Origin: Alphaproteobacteria bacterium
GTDB lineage: Bacteria; Pseudomonadota; Alphaproteobacteria; RF32; CAG-239
Direction: 5' to 3'
Assembly (NCBI GenBank): GCA_017464685.1
Contig: JAFTYO010000037.1
Location: 1-42,752 of the forward strand
Length of the DNA stretch: 42,752 nt
In this document: one piece after another, positions 16,555 through 25,547 of the stretch
Layout: each line of letters starts with the position of its first letter
Numbering within the stretch: position 1 is the stretch's first letter
Program-made: the position numbers and the translations under genes
Notes under the pieces: model-generated
Told to the model about the DNA's origin: nothing
Database searches by the model: none
The model's input: the letters and a program-made list of their open reading frames with translations, nothing else

Positions 16555-17508
16555 TTATTCATAAGTTAAATTAACTGTAAAACTTCCTGTATAATTTCCG
16601 GCAGGTTGATTAGCTTCTACATTTAAAGTTGCACCAACACCAAGAACTTGATCAACCATTCCGCTTCCGCTTGGCATATTAAACGGAGAAGTCGGTGAAA
16701 AAGTAAATTTACTGACTGTCATGGAATTTTCATTATCAGATGTTTTAATTGTTAAATTTTCAGTAGAAACACTTACTTGAATTGAACGTCCGGCAACCGC
16801 ACTTATAACAGCTTGTCCCGCAGTTGCACCACTATTTGAAAGCAGTGTTACATTATCTAAAGTAACTTTACCGTCCGGAGATAACACTACAGTACCGGCT
16901 GTTGTCGGAGAAATTATAGTACCAAAATTCATATTTTCGGTAACAGAAACTTCTATGGGATTATCAGTTTCAACCATAACTTGTAAAGTAGCATCAGGTG
17001 TATCATCAATTAACACTACCCCTGTTTCATCTGCTAAATTATACGGAATATTTATACTTCCTTTATATGTATCTGTTTTACAAAAACCGGAAACTTCAAC
17101 TGTTGCCCCGATATTTATATTTCCGGAAGGGTTATCAGGTGTTAAAACAACAGATGTTTTATTAACTATAAAATTTGAAAATTTAATTGTACAACCATCA
17201 CCTTCAATAGTAGTTGTAGGCATTATTTCTTCATTAATCATCACAACTTTTGGTGTATTTTCATTATCAAAATTGTATATAAAACTTAAAACACCGGCAT
17301 TTTTAATATGTGTACCCTGAACAAAAGCACCCGTCAATTCTATATTACCAGTAGTATCAAGTTTTACCGAAGATTCTTTTTGAGATAAAACAATCTTACC
17401 TAAATTCATAATACCTGTGTTTTCAACAACCAAATAAGACTCAGCAAAACAAGGTGGAATTAACAAATATAAAAACATAAAAGTAATAAACTTTATAATT
17501 TTAAACAT
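16555..17508 (-). CDS. two-domain DUF4402 fimbrial-type subunit
   Basis: A 317-residue exported protein with a signal peptide ending near PPCFA. The C-terminal half matches the DUF4402 pattern: MNFGTIISPTTAGTVVLSP, then a long beta-rich region, ending with NVEANQPAGNYTGSFTVNL. The N-terminal half (MNLGKIVLSQKESSVKLD, later a Cys and GSINIPYNL) looks like a diverged second copy. DUF4402 proteins often sit beside chaperone-usher genes and are thought to be surface or pilus components. As the only candidate subunit of this operon, it is either the pilin or a tip adhesin whose shaft subunit is encoded elsewhere. A strong promoter lies directly upstream. Confidence 0.75.
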   Translation of the reverse strand: MFKIIKFITFMFLYLLIPPCFAESYLVVENTGIMNLGKIVLSQKESSVKLDTTGNIELTGAFVQGTHIKNAGVLSFIYNFDNENTPKVVMINEEIMPTTTIEGDGCTIKFSNFIVNKTSVVLTPDNPSGNINIGATVEVSGFCKTDTYKGSINIPYNLADETGVVLIDDTPDATLQVMVETDNPIEVSVTENMNFGTIISPTTAGTVVLSPDGKVTLDNVTLLSNSGATAGQAVISAVAGRSIQVSVSTENLTIKTSDNENSMTVSKFTFSPTSPFNMPSGSGMVDQVLGVGATLNVEANQPAGNYTGSFTVNLTYE

Positions 17509-17553
17509 ATGCTTTTCCTTGCATTTAAATTAAATACTTTCTCACAGTCAGGT

Positions 17554-17581
17554 ATTATAAACATTACTTATTTTTTTGCAA
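17554..17581 (-). promoter_or_regulatory. promoter of the chaperone-usher operon
   Basis: On the minus strand TTGCAA (17576-17581) and a perfect TATAAT (17554-17559) are 16 bases apart. The spacer holds an A7 run, and a TTACTT/AAGTAA inverted repeat overlaps the -35 region. The start falls about 40 bases before the subunit ATG. Confidence 0.7.
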
Positions 17582-17636
17582 GTAACTTTTTATATTATTT
17601 ATTAAAATATATGTACAACATTATATATATCAAATA

Positions 17637-18746
17637 TTATACTTCTTCTTTATGTATTATAGCGCTGATACCCAGTAGGGTAACAACAAGTGTAGGAGAC
17701 CAAACAGCAAACCAAATCGGAATATACCCGTTAATACCAAACGCATATATGAGCTGCGATAAAAAATATATCACAAATCCGGTTGTAATTCCTGCAATAA
17801 TCAAAAACATAACTCCACCTTGACGCATATTCGTTTTTAATGCAAATAACGCAGATATTAACACCATAGCTACCAACAAAAAAGGTGAAGAGAGCAAGGA
17901 TAAATATCTCATTTTATGTCTATCAGCCGCAAATCCGGAGTTTTCATAAAATTTGATAGTATCTGGCAATTCCCAAACCGAAATAGCATCGGGGTCAATA
18001 AAGTTTTCTTTTATGCGCTCAATATTGATTCCTGTATCATATTCCGTTTGTGACATTGTTTTGGTTTCTTTACCGCTTTCAAAAACTTTAACACCTCTCA
18101 AATTGAGTTTATTGTCTTTAAGTTCACCCAACAGTGCCTCAACTCTTTTTACAATTTGCGATTGTCTGTCCATTTCCAATATAATAACATCTTGCATGGA
18201 AAGAACTTTATCTTCTTCCTGTCTTAATGATTTAGCTTTTAAGACCAAAATTTTATCCTCAGATATTGCTTCCCTAATCCACAAACCTTTACTTGAAAAA
18301 AGCATAGCTTCCGGATTTCTGGTTACAAAACGATATTTTATCGTTTCGTGCATTTCATACATTTTTGATGAAATAGGATTAATAAGCGCCACATTTATCA
18401 CTCCGACAACAAAAACCGACGACAATACCGGCATTAAGAATCCCCATACCGAAACACCCGATGAACGAATGATGACATATTCGTTGCTCTTACTGACTTT
18501 CCAAAAAGTAATCATCGCCGCAACCATCATAATAAACGGCAAAACTCTGTCAATGGTTTGTGGTAAACGGGTAATAACATATTCGACAACATAACTCATA
18601 CCGACATCTTCACGCCCCGAAATTCGGCGCAAAGCTTCCACCGCATCAAACATCATTATAATACCCATAATTGTCGATAAAACCAACAAAAAGGTAACCA
18701 CGATTTGTTTTGATAAATAACGACCTAAAATTGAGTTCGGATTCAT
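17637..18746 (-). CDS. lptG: LPS export permease LptG
   Basis: An inner-membrane subunit of the LptB2FG transporter, which extracts LPS and passes it to the LptC-A bridge. It has 369 residues, with two N-terminal membrane spans, RVLPFIMMVAAMITFWKVSKSNEYVIIRSSG (YjgP/YjgQ core, stated in part), a periplasmic beta-jellyroll at about 135-265, and three C-terminal spans (IAGITTGFVIYFLSQL). The C-terminal FAVWSPTLVV favours LptG over LptF. No lptF is adjacent, whereas many genomes pair them. It is the last gene of the yicC-gmk-cysK-lptG run, with 24 bases after cysK. Confidence 0.88.
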   Translation of the reverse strand: MNPNSILGRYLSKQIVVTFLLVLSTIMGIIMMFDAVEALRRISGREDVGMSYVVEYVITRLPQTIDRVLPFIMMVAAMITFWKVSKSNEYVIIRSSGVSVWGFLMPVLSSVFVVGVINVALINPISSKMYEMHETIKYRFVTRNPEAMLFSSKGLWIREAISEDKILVLKAKSLRQEEDKVLSMQDVIILEMDRQSQIVKRVEALLGELKDNKLNLRGVKVFESGKETKTMSQTEYDTGINIERIKENFIDPDAISVWELPDTIKFYENSGFAADRHKMRYLSLLSSPFLLVAMVLISALFALKTNMRQGGVMFLIIAGITTGFVIYFLSQLIYAFGINGYIPIWFAVWSPTLVVTLLGISAIIHKEEV

Positions 18747-18770
18747 AAGTTTCTTTCAATAAAATTTTGT

Positions 18771-19703
18771 TTATTTAACATCAAAATAACTCAAAGATAA
18801 ATATCTCTCAATTGCATCAGGTAAAATAACCACAATATTTTTTTTCATCATTTGAGGCCTTTTTGCAATTTCTAATGCGGCTTTAACCGCCGCACCTGCC
18901 GAAATACCAATACCTAAACCTTCGGTTTGAGCCACTTCTTTTGCCATATTTATTGCATCATCAGATGCAATCGGCAAAATTTCATCTACCAGATTGTCTT
19001 CAAAAAACGGCGGAATAAAGTTTGCTCCGATTCCGGCAATTTTATGAGCGCAAGCTTCCTGTCCTTGTAAGACTTGGCTTTCTTTAGGTTCAACCGCTAC
19101 CACATACAAATCGGGCAAACAAGTTTTTAAGGCTTTTGTAATTCCGGTTATGGTGCCGGAGGTTCCGACTCCACACACCAAAGCATCTATATTTGTACCA
19201 GTTTGCTCCAATAGTTCAACTGCGGTTGATAAGGTATGAATTTGAGGGTTTGCCGGATTTTCAAATTGTTTGAGCATAATTACATTTTTGTTTTTTTCAG
19301 AAAGCATTTGAGCTTTTTGCACTGCACCCTGCATACCGTCTTCTTTGGGGGTTAATATAACTTCAGCCCCAAAATGACGCATCAGTTTTATGCGTTCAAC
19401 CGACATATTTTCAGGCATAATTATAACGAGCTTATATCCCTTTGCCGCACACATTGCCGCTAAGCCAACACCCGTATTTCCCGATGTTGCTTCAACAAAA
19501 ACCGTATCAGGGGTTATTTTGGTAAAAGGCACTTTTTCGAGCATATTAAGAGCTACTCTGTCTTTAACCGAAAAAGCCGGATTAAAAAATTCGCACTTAC
19601 CTAAAATATTGGCCTTAACTTTGTGCTTTTTTGCCAAATTATTCAGTTTGACAAGTGGCGTGTTTCCTACCATTTCGGTTATTGATTGAAAAATTTTTGC
19701 CAT
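18771..19703 (-). CDS. cysK: cysteine synthase (O-acetylserine sulfhydrylase)
   Basis: A PLP enzyme that makes cysteine from O-acetylserine and sulfide. The 310 residues include GNTPLVKLNNL, the PLP lysine Lys47 in NPAFSVKDR, the TSGNTG loop at 73-78 that binds the substrate carboxylate, and GVGTSGTITG, which binds the PLP phosphate. The C-terminal motif is PDAIERYLS where PDSGERYLS is usual, so the normal serine that contacts PLP N1 is replaced; CysM-like or altered specificity is possible. It is cotranscribed between gmk and lptG. Confidence 0.9.
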   Translation of the reverse strand: MAKIFQSITEMVGNTPLVKLNNLAKKHKVKANILGKCEFFNPAFSVKDRVALNMLEKVPFTKITPDTVFVEATSGNTGVGLAAMCAAKGYKLVIIMPENMSVERIKLMRHFGAEVILTPKEDGMQGAVQKAQMLSEKNKNVIMLKQFENPANPQIHTLSTAVELLEQTGTNIDALVCGVGTSGTITGITKALKTCLPDLYVVAVEPKESQVLQGQEACAHKIAGIGANFIPPFFEDNLVDEILPIASDDAINMAKEVAQTEGLGIGISAGAAVKAALEIAKRPQMMKKNIVVILPDAIERYLSLSYFDVK

Positions 19704-19727
19704 TTAAACCTCCGATTTTTTCTATTT

Positions 19728-20390
19728 TTAATCAGAATTAGCCTCTTTTAACAAATTTTCAACAAATGAGGGTAATCCGTTTTGACGAACTCTTTTCATT
19801 CTTTCGCCGGATATCACTCTTTGCACCTTGCGAACGGTTTCATCAACATTGGCATTTACTATAACATAGTCAAATTCATTATAATGTTTAAGTTTTTCGG
19901 CAATTAAACTCATACGTTTTTCAATTGTTTCTTTAGAGTCGGTTTTTATGTCTTCCAAACGGCGACGAACTTCTTTAACCGACGGCGGTAATAAATATAT
20001 GGTAACAACATCATCGGGAGCTTTTTTACGCATTTGATCGGCACCAATCCAATCCATATCAAAAATTACATCTTGTCCTATGTTGATAAAACTGTCGACT
20101 TCCGAACGCAATGTGCCGTAACGAGAACCATATTGCGAATTTACACATTCATAAAAAGCATCTTGCGCCAAAAGTTCATTATATTTTTCATCGGTGATAT
20201 AGTAATAATCCACACCTTCTTTTTCACCTTCTCTGGGTTTTCTGGTAGTAACCGAAACCGAAAATTTCAAATTTGAATCTTGTTTTAAAAGTTCTTTTAC
20301 AATTGTACTTTTACCCGTTCCCGATGGTGCTTCAATAATAAACATTGCGCCTTTTCTGGTTTTTCTTAAAATATCAACAATATCTGACAT
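19728..20390 (-). CDS. gmk: guanylate kinase
   Basis: Converts GMP and dGMP to the diphosphates with ATP, on the path to GTP. It has 220 residues. The P-loop APSGTGKST is at about 21-29, the GMP-binding region has SVTTRKPREGEKEGVDYYY and the YGTLRSEV segment, and the lid has RRRLEDIKTDS. It starts 5 bases after the end of yicC, matching the widespread yicC-gmk pair. Confidence 0.96.
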   Translation of the reverse strand: MSDIVDILRKTRKGAMFIIEAPSGTGKSTIVKELLKQDSNLKFSVSVTTRKPREGEKEGVDYYYITDEKYNELLAQDAFYECVNSQYGSRYGTLRSEVDSFINIGQDVIFDMDWIGADQMRKKAPDDVVTIYLLPPSVKEVRRRLEDIKTDSKETIEKRMSLIAEKLKHYNEFDYVIVNANVDETVRKVQRVISGERMKRVRQNGLPSFVENLLKEANSD

Positions 20391-20395
20391 ATTTT

Positions 20396-21298
20396 TTACT
20401 CCATATTTTGTACTTGTTCTCTAAATTGCTCAATCAGAGCTTTTAATTGCATACCATATTTTGTTTGCTCAATATCACAAGATTTTGAGCATAATGTGTT
20501 GGCTTCCCGATTTAATTCTTGGCATAAAAAGTCAAGCCTTCTGCCCACCGGCTCGGCACTTTTTAACAACTCATGCGCCGTTTTGATATGAGCATACAAA
20601 CGATCAATTTCCTCTTGCACATCTGCTTTCATAACCAAAAGTACAATTTCTTGTTCGATTCGCTCCGGTGAAACCGTATTATCTTCCAACAATTTTGTTA
20701 CCTGAGATAAAAATTTTTCTTTTATCTTTTGCGGATTTTGAGCAACGATTTTATCAACCGCCTCAACTGTCTGTTTTATGCTTTCCAAAATATTACTTAA
20801 TACTTCAGCAATTTTTCCACCTTCTTTTATCCGGTCTTGTTTTAAGTTTGTTACCGCCTCGAATATACTTTCAAGTAATTGTTTTTTAAAAGTTTCAAAT
20901 TCTTCTTCACTCGGTGTATTTTCACTGATTTTTAAAACACCGTTTATTTTTAACAAATCTGCCGGTGACGGCTTGGTAAAAAGCTCAGGCTCGGCAATAT
21001 AAATTTGTTTAATTTTATCGGTTAAAACACCCAATAATTCAGTATTTATTTGCACATCAGGGGAAGAAAACTCACCGTTTATATCAAGACAAACATTAAA
21101 AGTTCCTCTTGCAAAATTTTTTGAACAAACCGATTTTATATCTTCGCTGATATCTTCAAGCCACAAAGGGATTCTTAATTTAATATCAAAACCTTTGGCA
21201 TTTACACTTTTAATTTCCCACACCCAAGAATATTTTTTGTTTTCAAAGATAAGCTCCCCTCGACTGCGGGCAAAACCTGTCATACTGGATAGTTGCAA
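20396..21298 (-). CDS. yicC: YicC-family endoribonuclease
   Basis: A cytosolic YicC/YloC family protein; E. coli YicC cuts RNA and helps sRNA turnover. The 300 residues show the N-terminal SSMTGFARSRGE, the central variable helix, and the C-terminal family motif (GRRLDFLCQELNREANTL then SCDIEQTKYGMQLKALIEQFREQVQN, stated in part). The TTG at 21298 is chosen as start: AGGAG lies 7 bases before it, and it gives the five residues that usually precede MTGFAR. The ATG at 21283 has no close ribosome site. Confidence 0.92.
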   Translation of the reverse strand: MQLSSMTGFARSRGELIFENKKYSWVWEIKSVNAKGFDIKLRIPLWLEDISEDIKSVCSKNFARGTFNVCLDINGEFSSPDVQINTELLGVLTDKIKQIYIAEPELFTKPSPADLLKINGVLKISENTPSEEEFETFKKQLLESIFEAVTNLKQDRIKEGGKIAEVLSNILESIKQTVEAVDKIVAQNPQKIKEKFLSQVTKLLEDNTVSPERIEQEIVLLVMKADVQEEIDRLYAHIKTAHELLKSAEPVGRRLDFLCQELNREANTLCSKSCDIEQTKYGMQLKALIEQFREQVQNME

Positions 21299-21371
21299 AA
21301 TATTTCTCCTAATTTTAAAAAATATGATATATAGTAAAGCAAATCTTTTAATATTTTACTAGGAAAAAATT

Positions 21372-22133
21372 ATGAATACCATCAAAAATATTTTAATTAC
21401 CGGAGCATCATCGGGTATCGGAGAAGCTTTGGCACTTTATTATGCAAAAAACGGGGCTCAAAATCTGTTTTTATGCGGCAGGAACAAAGAGCGTTTGGAA
21501 AGAATCACCAATGAATGTGAAAAATTCGGCACAAAAGTTTTTTCCACGATTCTCGATGTTACCGATAGAGAAAAAGTTTCTAATTGGATTATGGATTGCA
21601 ACAAAAAAGCCAGACTTCATTTAGTGTTTGCCAATGCGGGTGTTTCAACCGGTGAAGAAACCTCGGAAAATATTTATAACACCTTTAATATCAATATATT
21701 CGGTGTGTTAAACACCATAACTCCGGCTATAAATATATATCAAAATATGGATAGCACCGAGCCGAAAATCGTAGCAATTACGGCATCTATTGCCGGATAT
21801 CATGGATTGGCAGGGTGTCCGTCATACAGTGCAAGCAAAGCTTGTGTTAAGGCCTATGGTGAAGCTTTAAGATTGCGTGTGGCAAAAGAAAACATTCAGG
21901 TAAATGTTATCTGCCCCGGATTCGTTCGTTCTCGCATAACCGATAAAAACACTTGCCCGATGCCGTTTTTTATGGAAGCCGATAATGCTGCTGAAATTAT
22001 AGCAAAACGCATTCAAAAAAATGTCGGATTAATCACATTTCCGTGGCCTATGCGCTTTGCAGCTTGGTTTGGAGCAATGTTACCGAATTGCATCAGCAAT
22101 TTTATATATTCAAAAATACCTTATAAGGTTTAA
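21372..22133 (+). CDS. short-chain dehydrogenase/reductase
   Basis: A 253-residue SDR with TGASSGIG (NAD(P) binding) at residues 10-17, NAG in the FANAGVS motif, and catalytic Ser plus YSASK. The C-terminal hydrophobic, aromatic stretch (FPWPMRFAAWFGAML) suggests membrane association, a feature of SDRs acting on lipid or polyketide substrates. The substrate cannot be told. It is a single gene with AGGA before the ATG, divergent from yicC. It converges on smr, with only 1 base between the stops. Confidence 0.85.
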   Translation: MNTIKNILITGASSGIGEALALYYAKNGAQNLFLCGRNKERLERITNECEKFGTKVFSTILDVTDREKVSNWIMDCNKKARLHLVFANAGVSTGEETSENIYNTFNINIFGVLNTITPAINIYQNMDSTEPKIVAITASIAGYHGLAGCPSYSASKACVKAYGEALRLRVAKENIQVNVICPGFVRSRITDKNTCPMPFFMEADNAAEIIAKRIQKNVGLITFPWPMRFAAWFGAMLPNCISNFIYSKIPYKV

Positions 22134-22134
22134 A

Positions 22135-22653
22135 TTAAGAACGGTTGCGGCGCAACAATATATACAAAGAGCCACTTCCTCCAAGCTTTTCTGATGGGTG
22201 GATATAAGTTAATATCAATTGTTTTAATTCATCTGTTTTTAGCCACTGCGGAACTCTGTCTTTTAACACTCCTTTGGGCACAAAAACATCTTCGTTTTCG
22301 TGAAACGAACCTTTACCTGTAATGATAAGCACACATCTTTTTTTTGCTAAATATGAAGATGTAATAAAGTTAAATACCGCAGGATATGCCCTATCTTCGG
22401 TAAAGCCGTGCAAATCTAATTTAGCCTCAACACCATATTCTTCCCGCTTAAATCTTTTAAAAGTATTTGCATCAATATCCGATGTCGTACCTAAAGACAA
22501 ATTGTGTTCATAAATTGTAAGCGGTACAGTTTGTTCGGATTTTCTTATGTTGATTTTTTTCTTTTTTACTTCACACACCACATTTGAAGATGGTGTTTTC
22601 ACTACATCTTTTACAATTTCAAACCAAAATTTTTCATCTTCAGAATCTGTCAT
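22135..22653 (-). CDS. smrA: Smr-domain protein
   Basis: A 172-residue protein whose C-terminal half is an Smr domain: KLDLHGFTEDRAY, LIITGKG, and GGSGSLYILLRR. Such domains have nuclease or nucleic-acid-binding roles (family knowledge). The N-terminal 80 residues are charged and weakly ordered. It is the last gene of the timA-like/mltA/smr run that is conserved next to secB in alphaproteobacteria. The gene symbol is by position and domain only. Confidence 0.88.
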   Translation of the reverse strand: MTDSEDEKFWFEIVKDVVKTPSSNVVCEVKKKKINIRKSEQTVPLTIYEHNLSLGTTSDIDANTFKRFKREEYGVEAKLDLHGFTEDRAYPAVFNFITSSYLAKKRCVLIITGKGSFHENEDVFVPKGVLKDRVPQWLKTDELKQLILTYIHPSEKLGGSGSLYILLRRNRS

Positions 22654-22668
22654 TAAAAAACCTTAGTT

Positions 22669-23817
22669 TTACTTCGGCAACAAAATATAATATTGCCCGC
22701 TCGAGTTCATTTTTCCGGCTGATAAAAGAGCTTGTTCACCATGTCCCCAAAAATAATCACCTCTGATAGCTCCTTTAATTGCTCCGCCGATATCTTGCGC
22801 TATGACAAGCTTTTCGATTTTTTCATTATCAGGACCGACAGTTTCAATCCACAACAAACTTCCAAGCGGTATAAAGGTGTTATCTACCGCCAAACTTCTT
22901 CCTGCAGTTAACGAAACACCAAGAGCCCCTATCGGGCCGTCGGCATCGGATATTTTATGGAAAATATATCGGGGATTTTCCGACATATTAACCATGGCAA
23001 TATCCGGATTTTGTTTAAGCCAATCTCTGATTTTATCCATAGAAGCTTGCCCCGATTTTAACAGACCTTTTTTGAGCAGTATCGAACCTATCCCCACAAA
23101 CGAATGTCCATTATTGTCGGCATATCTTATGCGCACACTTGTTCCATCGTCTAAAAGAGCAACGGCCGATCCCTGAATTTGCATCAAATAAATGTCAACA
23201 GCATCATTTCCCCATAAAATTATCGGCGCATTAAGTCCATTATTTTCAATTTCGGATCTGGTATAATAAGGAATAAGTTTTGACCCTTTAAGCCTGCCTA
23301 AAATTCGTTTATTAGGAAGTGTTTTATCAAAGTCAGTCAGGTTTATTTCTATTAAATCATCAGGGCGATTGTAAATAGGATAAATATATTGGTCATGGCG
23401 AGTTTTTGAAGCTTGTAATTCAGCCTCATAATATGAGGTAAATTTTCCTTGTGATGTCTGATGTTGTTTAACTAAATAAGGGTCAAAATTTTCAATTAAA
23501 AATTGACGCATATCAGAAGATAATTCAATTTTCTCGCTTTCAAACTTTTCACATATCTTAATATATTGCTCTGCATTTATATTTATTTGAGCCTCCGATA
23601 AAACATCAGTGTTTTCTTTTATTGCTTCACAAGTTTTTTTAAATGTCGGTATCGCTTCATCAAGCTCATCATATAAAAAATTTTTCAAAACCGTAAAATT
23701 TGCTTTTTCAAGCTCAACAGAACTTGAGCCATCAACCATAACATAGGGCTTTGTGTGCTGTTTTGCAACACACGAAACCAGAAATAATACTATAAAAAAA
23801 AGTCCGATTCGTTTCAT
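22669..23817 (-). CDS. mltA: membrane-bound lytic murein transglycosylase A
   Basis: A lipoprotein that cleaves the glycan strands of peptidoglycan, producing 1,6-anhydromuropeptides. The lipobox LVSC puts the lipidated Cys at residue 16. The MltA beta-barrel domain covers about residues 120-270 (GNDAVDIYLMQIQGSA, VRIRYADNNGHSFVGIG). The 3D domain with catalytic Asp is at IAQDIGGAIKGAIRGDYFWG. The 382-residue length is normal. It begins directly after the timA-like gene with no spacer, so the two are cotranscribed. Confidence 0.93.
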   Translation of the reverse strand: MKRIGLFFIVLFLVSCVAKQHTKPYVMVDGSSSVELEKANFTVLKNFLYDELDEAIPTFKKTCEAIKENTDVLSEAQININAEQYIKICEKFESEKIELSSDMRQFLIENFDPYLVKQHQTSQGKFTSYYEAELQASKTRHDQYIYPIYNRPDDLIEINLTDFDKTLPNKRILGRLKGSKLIPYYTRSEIENNGLNAPIILWGNDAVDIYLMQIQGSAVALLDDGTSVRIRYADNNGHSFVGIGSILLKKGLLKSGQASMDKIRDWLKQNPDIAMVNMSENPRYIFHKISDADGPIGALGVSLTAGRSLAVDNTFIPLGSLLWIETVGPDNEKIEKLVIAQDIGGAIKGAIRGDYFWGHGEQALLSAGKMNSSGQYYILLPK

Positions 23818-24468
23818 CTAATTTTTCTTTGTTGATACCAAGAGCCATATTTTTGAAGGAGAATTTATATCTTTTTCAAAAGTCCAAATATCGGTGATTT
23901 TTTGCACAAAATTCTCATCACCCTCAACAATTTCTCCGGCTGCATTTTTTAACAAATTGATTTGTTCGGTAACAAACTTAACCACAATATTCGCAATGCC
24001 GTCAGATTTAATATCAGCTTTTTCGATAACAATATCTTCAATTTTAATCAAATCAGTTTCGGCACAAAGACCATCTTCTTTTCTTAAATCCATAATTTGT
24101 TTAAATTTGTTAAAAAGTTTCTTACCGGTAAGCATTTTCAGGGTTTTTTCATCTTGACAGGCAAATGCATTTAACACCATTTCAAACACTTTTGCCACAC
24201 GGCGACAAAAATCATCTTGATTAAAATCAGGAATCTGACACAAAGTTTTGCAAACTTCACTTTGCTCTTTTTCCGCCATACCAGCAAATACTTTCAATTT
24301 ATCGGTTATTTCTTTAGGTAAATCAACCTTACCGTTTTTCAAATCATCTTTTGAAATTAAAATAACCTTTTTTTCTTTTTCCGATTCTGTGCCAAGCACG
24401 GTATAAAGTCTGTAAAAAACAAAACCGACAACCACAATCAAAAAAATTATATCCGCATATTGAGACAT
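23818..24468 (-). CDS. Tim44-like (TimA/Tim44) domain protein
   Basis: A 216-residue protein with one N-terminal membrane helix (DIIFLIVVVGFVFYRLYTVLG) and a cytosolic-side Tim44-like domain. The helix RVAKVFEMVLNAFACQDEKTLKMLTG is stated in part, and later strands include IVVKFVTEQINLL and DIWTFEKDINSPSKIWLL. Alphaproteobacterial TimA is the homologue of the mitochondrial import protein Tim44. It is divergent from secB, an arrangement kept across alphaproteobacteria, and lies directly ahead of mltA. Confidence 0.88.
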   Translation of the reverse strand: MSQYADIIFLIVVVGFVFYRLYTVLGTESEKEKKVILISKDDLKNGKVDLPKEITDKLKVFAGMAEKEQSEVCKTLCQIPDFNQDDFCRRVAKVFEMVLNAFACQDEKTLKMLTGKKLFNKFKQIMDLRKEDGLCAETDLIKIEDIVIEKADIKSDGIANIVVKFVTEQINLLKNAAGEIVEGDENFVQKITDIWTFEKDINSPSKIWLLVSTKKN

Positions 24469-24538
24469 TTATCCCTCACAAATTACAAAAAAACTTACCC
24501 TAATATAACCTATTTTGTGATATTATCAACTATAATAT

Positions 24539-24567
24539 TTGACGAACGGGAATATTTGGTATATATT
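24539..24567 (+). promoter_or_regulatory. promoter of secB-trmL
   Basis: TTGACG (24539-24544) and TATATT (24562-24567) are 17 bases apart, about 43 bases before the secB ATG. It is the best sigma-70-type match in the window. Confidence 0.7.
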
Positions 24568-24609
24568 TTAGGACAGATTTTTATGAAATAACTTTTGGAA
24601 AGAAAAAAT

Positions 24610-25047
24610 ATGAGTGAAAATACAGCAAAAAACCAACCCCAACTTTTGATTAAAAGTCAATATATTAAAGATTTATCTTTAGAAATTCCATTTGCACCGG
24701 AAATTTTTAAAGAACTTATAAAACAGCCTGAATTAAAAATTGATGTTGCAATTGAGTCTAAAAAAATTGACGATGATTACAATATTACCTTAAAGCTGAA
24801 TTTAAATAGCGATTTAAATGGCAGAAAACTTTTTGTTTTAGAACTTTCTTATGCCGCATTAGTAAGCATCAATGTTCCGTCCGAGCATATTGAACCTATT
24901 TGCGTGGTTGAAGTTCCAAGACTCTTGTTCCCGTTTGCAAGAAACATTATAACTCAATGTTTGGTTGAAGGCGGTTTACCTCCATTTATGATTGCCCCGA
25001 TAGATTTCGGCGCAATGTATATAGCTCGCAAAAACGGACAGCAATAA
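24610..25047 (+). CDS. secB: protein-export chaperone SecB
   Basis: A cytosolic tetrameric chaperone that keeps preproteins unfolded and hands them to SecA. It has 145 residues. The family pattern includes IKDLSLEIPFAPEIF, the beta strands with LELSYAALVSI, and the conserved C-terminal region VPRLLFPFARNIITQCLVEGGLPPFMIAPIDF (stated in part). The ATG at 24610 is used because GGAAAG precedes it; the upstream TTG at 24595 has no ribosome site. The stop overlaps the trmL start by one base (TAATG), so the two are coupled. Confidence 0.96.
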   Translation: MSENTAKNQPQLLIKSQYIKDLSLEIPFAPEIFKELIKQPELKIDVAIESKKIDDDYNITLKLNLNSDLNGRKLFVLELSYAALVSINVPSEHIEPICVVEVPRLLFPFARNIITQCLVEGGLPPFMIAPIDFGAMYIARKNGQQ

Positions 25048-25517
25048 TGCGAATTGCACTTTTTCAGCCCGATATACCCCAAAACACCGGAACACTTTTG
25101 CGTTTGGGTGCTTGTTTAGGTGTTCCTTTAGATATAATTGAACCGTGCGGTTTTATCTTTAATGAAAAATCCATGCGCCGTGCCGGTATGGATTATATTG
25201 AAAAAGCTGATTATAAAAGACATAATTCATGGGAAGATTTTTTATCATATCGGGCTGAAAATAAAGAAAAATACGGTCGACTTGTTTTGCTTACAACCAA
25301 GGCTGATATGCCATACACCGAGTTTGAATTTAAGGAAAATGACATTATCCTTATGGGCAGAGAAAGTGCCGGAGTTCCCGAGAGTGTGCATAAAACGGTT
25401 GATGCCAGATTAATTATTCCGATGAACGAAAATGCCCGTTCAATTAATGTGGCTGTTTCTGCGGTTATGGTAATCGGTGAAGCCCTAAGACAGACCAAAA
25501 TGTTTCCTAAACTTTAA
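25047..25517 (+). CDS. trmL: tRNA (cytidine/uridine-34 2'-O)-methyltransferase
   Basis: A SPOUT methyltransferase that modifies the wobble base of tRNA-Leu isoacceptors. All 156 residues fit TrmL: FQPDIPQNTGTLLRLGACLG at the start, LMGRESAGVPE, and the trefoil-knot motif IPMNENARSINVAVSAVMVIGEALRQ (stated in part). Ser replaces the more usual Leu-Asn in ARSLN, but the knot is intact. It is translated with secB (1-base overlap). Confidence 0.93.
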   Translation: MRIALFQPDIPQNTGTLLRLGACLGVPLDIIEPCGFIFNEKSMRRAGMDYIEKADYKRHNSWEDFLSYRAENKEKYGRLVLLTTKADMPYTEFEFKENDIILMGRESAGVPESVHKTVDARLIIPMNENARSINVAVSAVMVIGEALRQTKMFPKL

Positions 25518-25547
25518 ATATATAAAAACAGTAAATTATTTATTTTT

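Noticed and set aside
17953-18594. Long plus-strand frame antisense to lptG
   Set aside because: It is fully explained as the opposite strand of a well-supported membrane protein gene; it has no ribosome site or family features.
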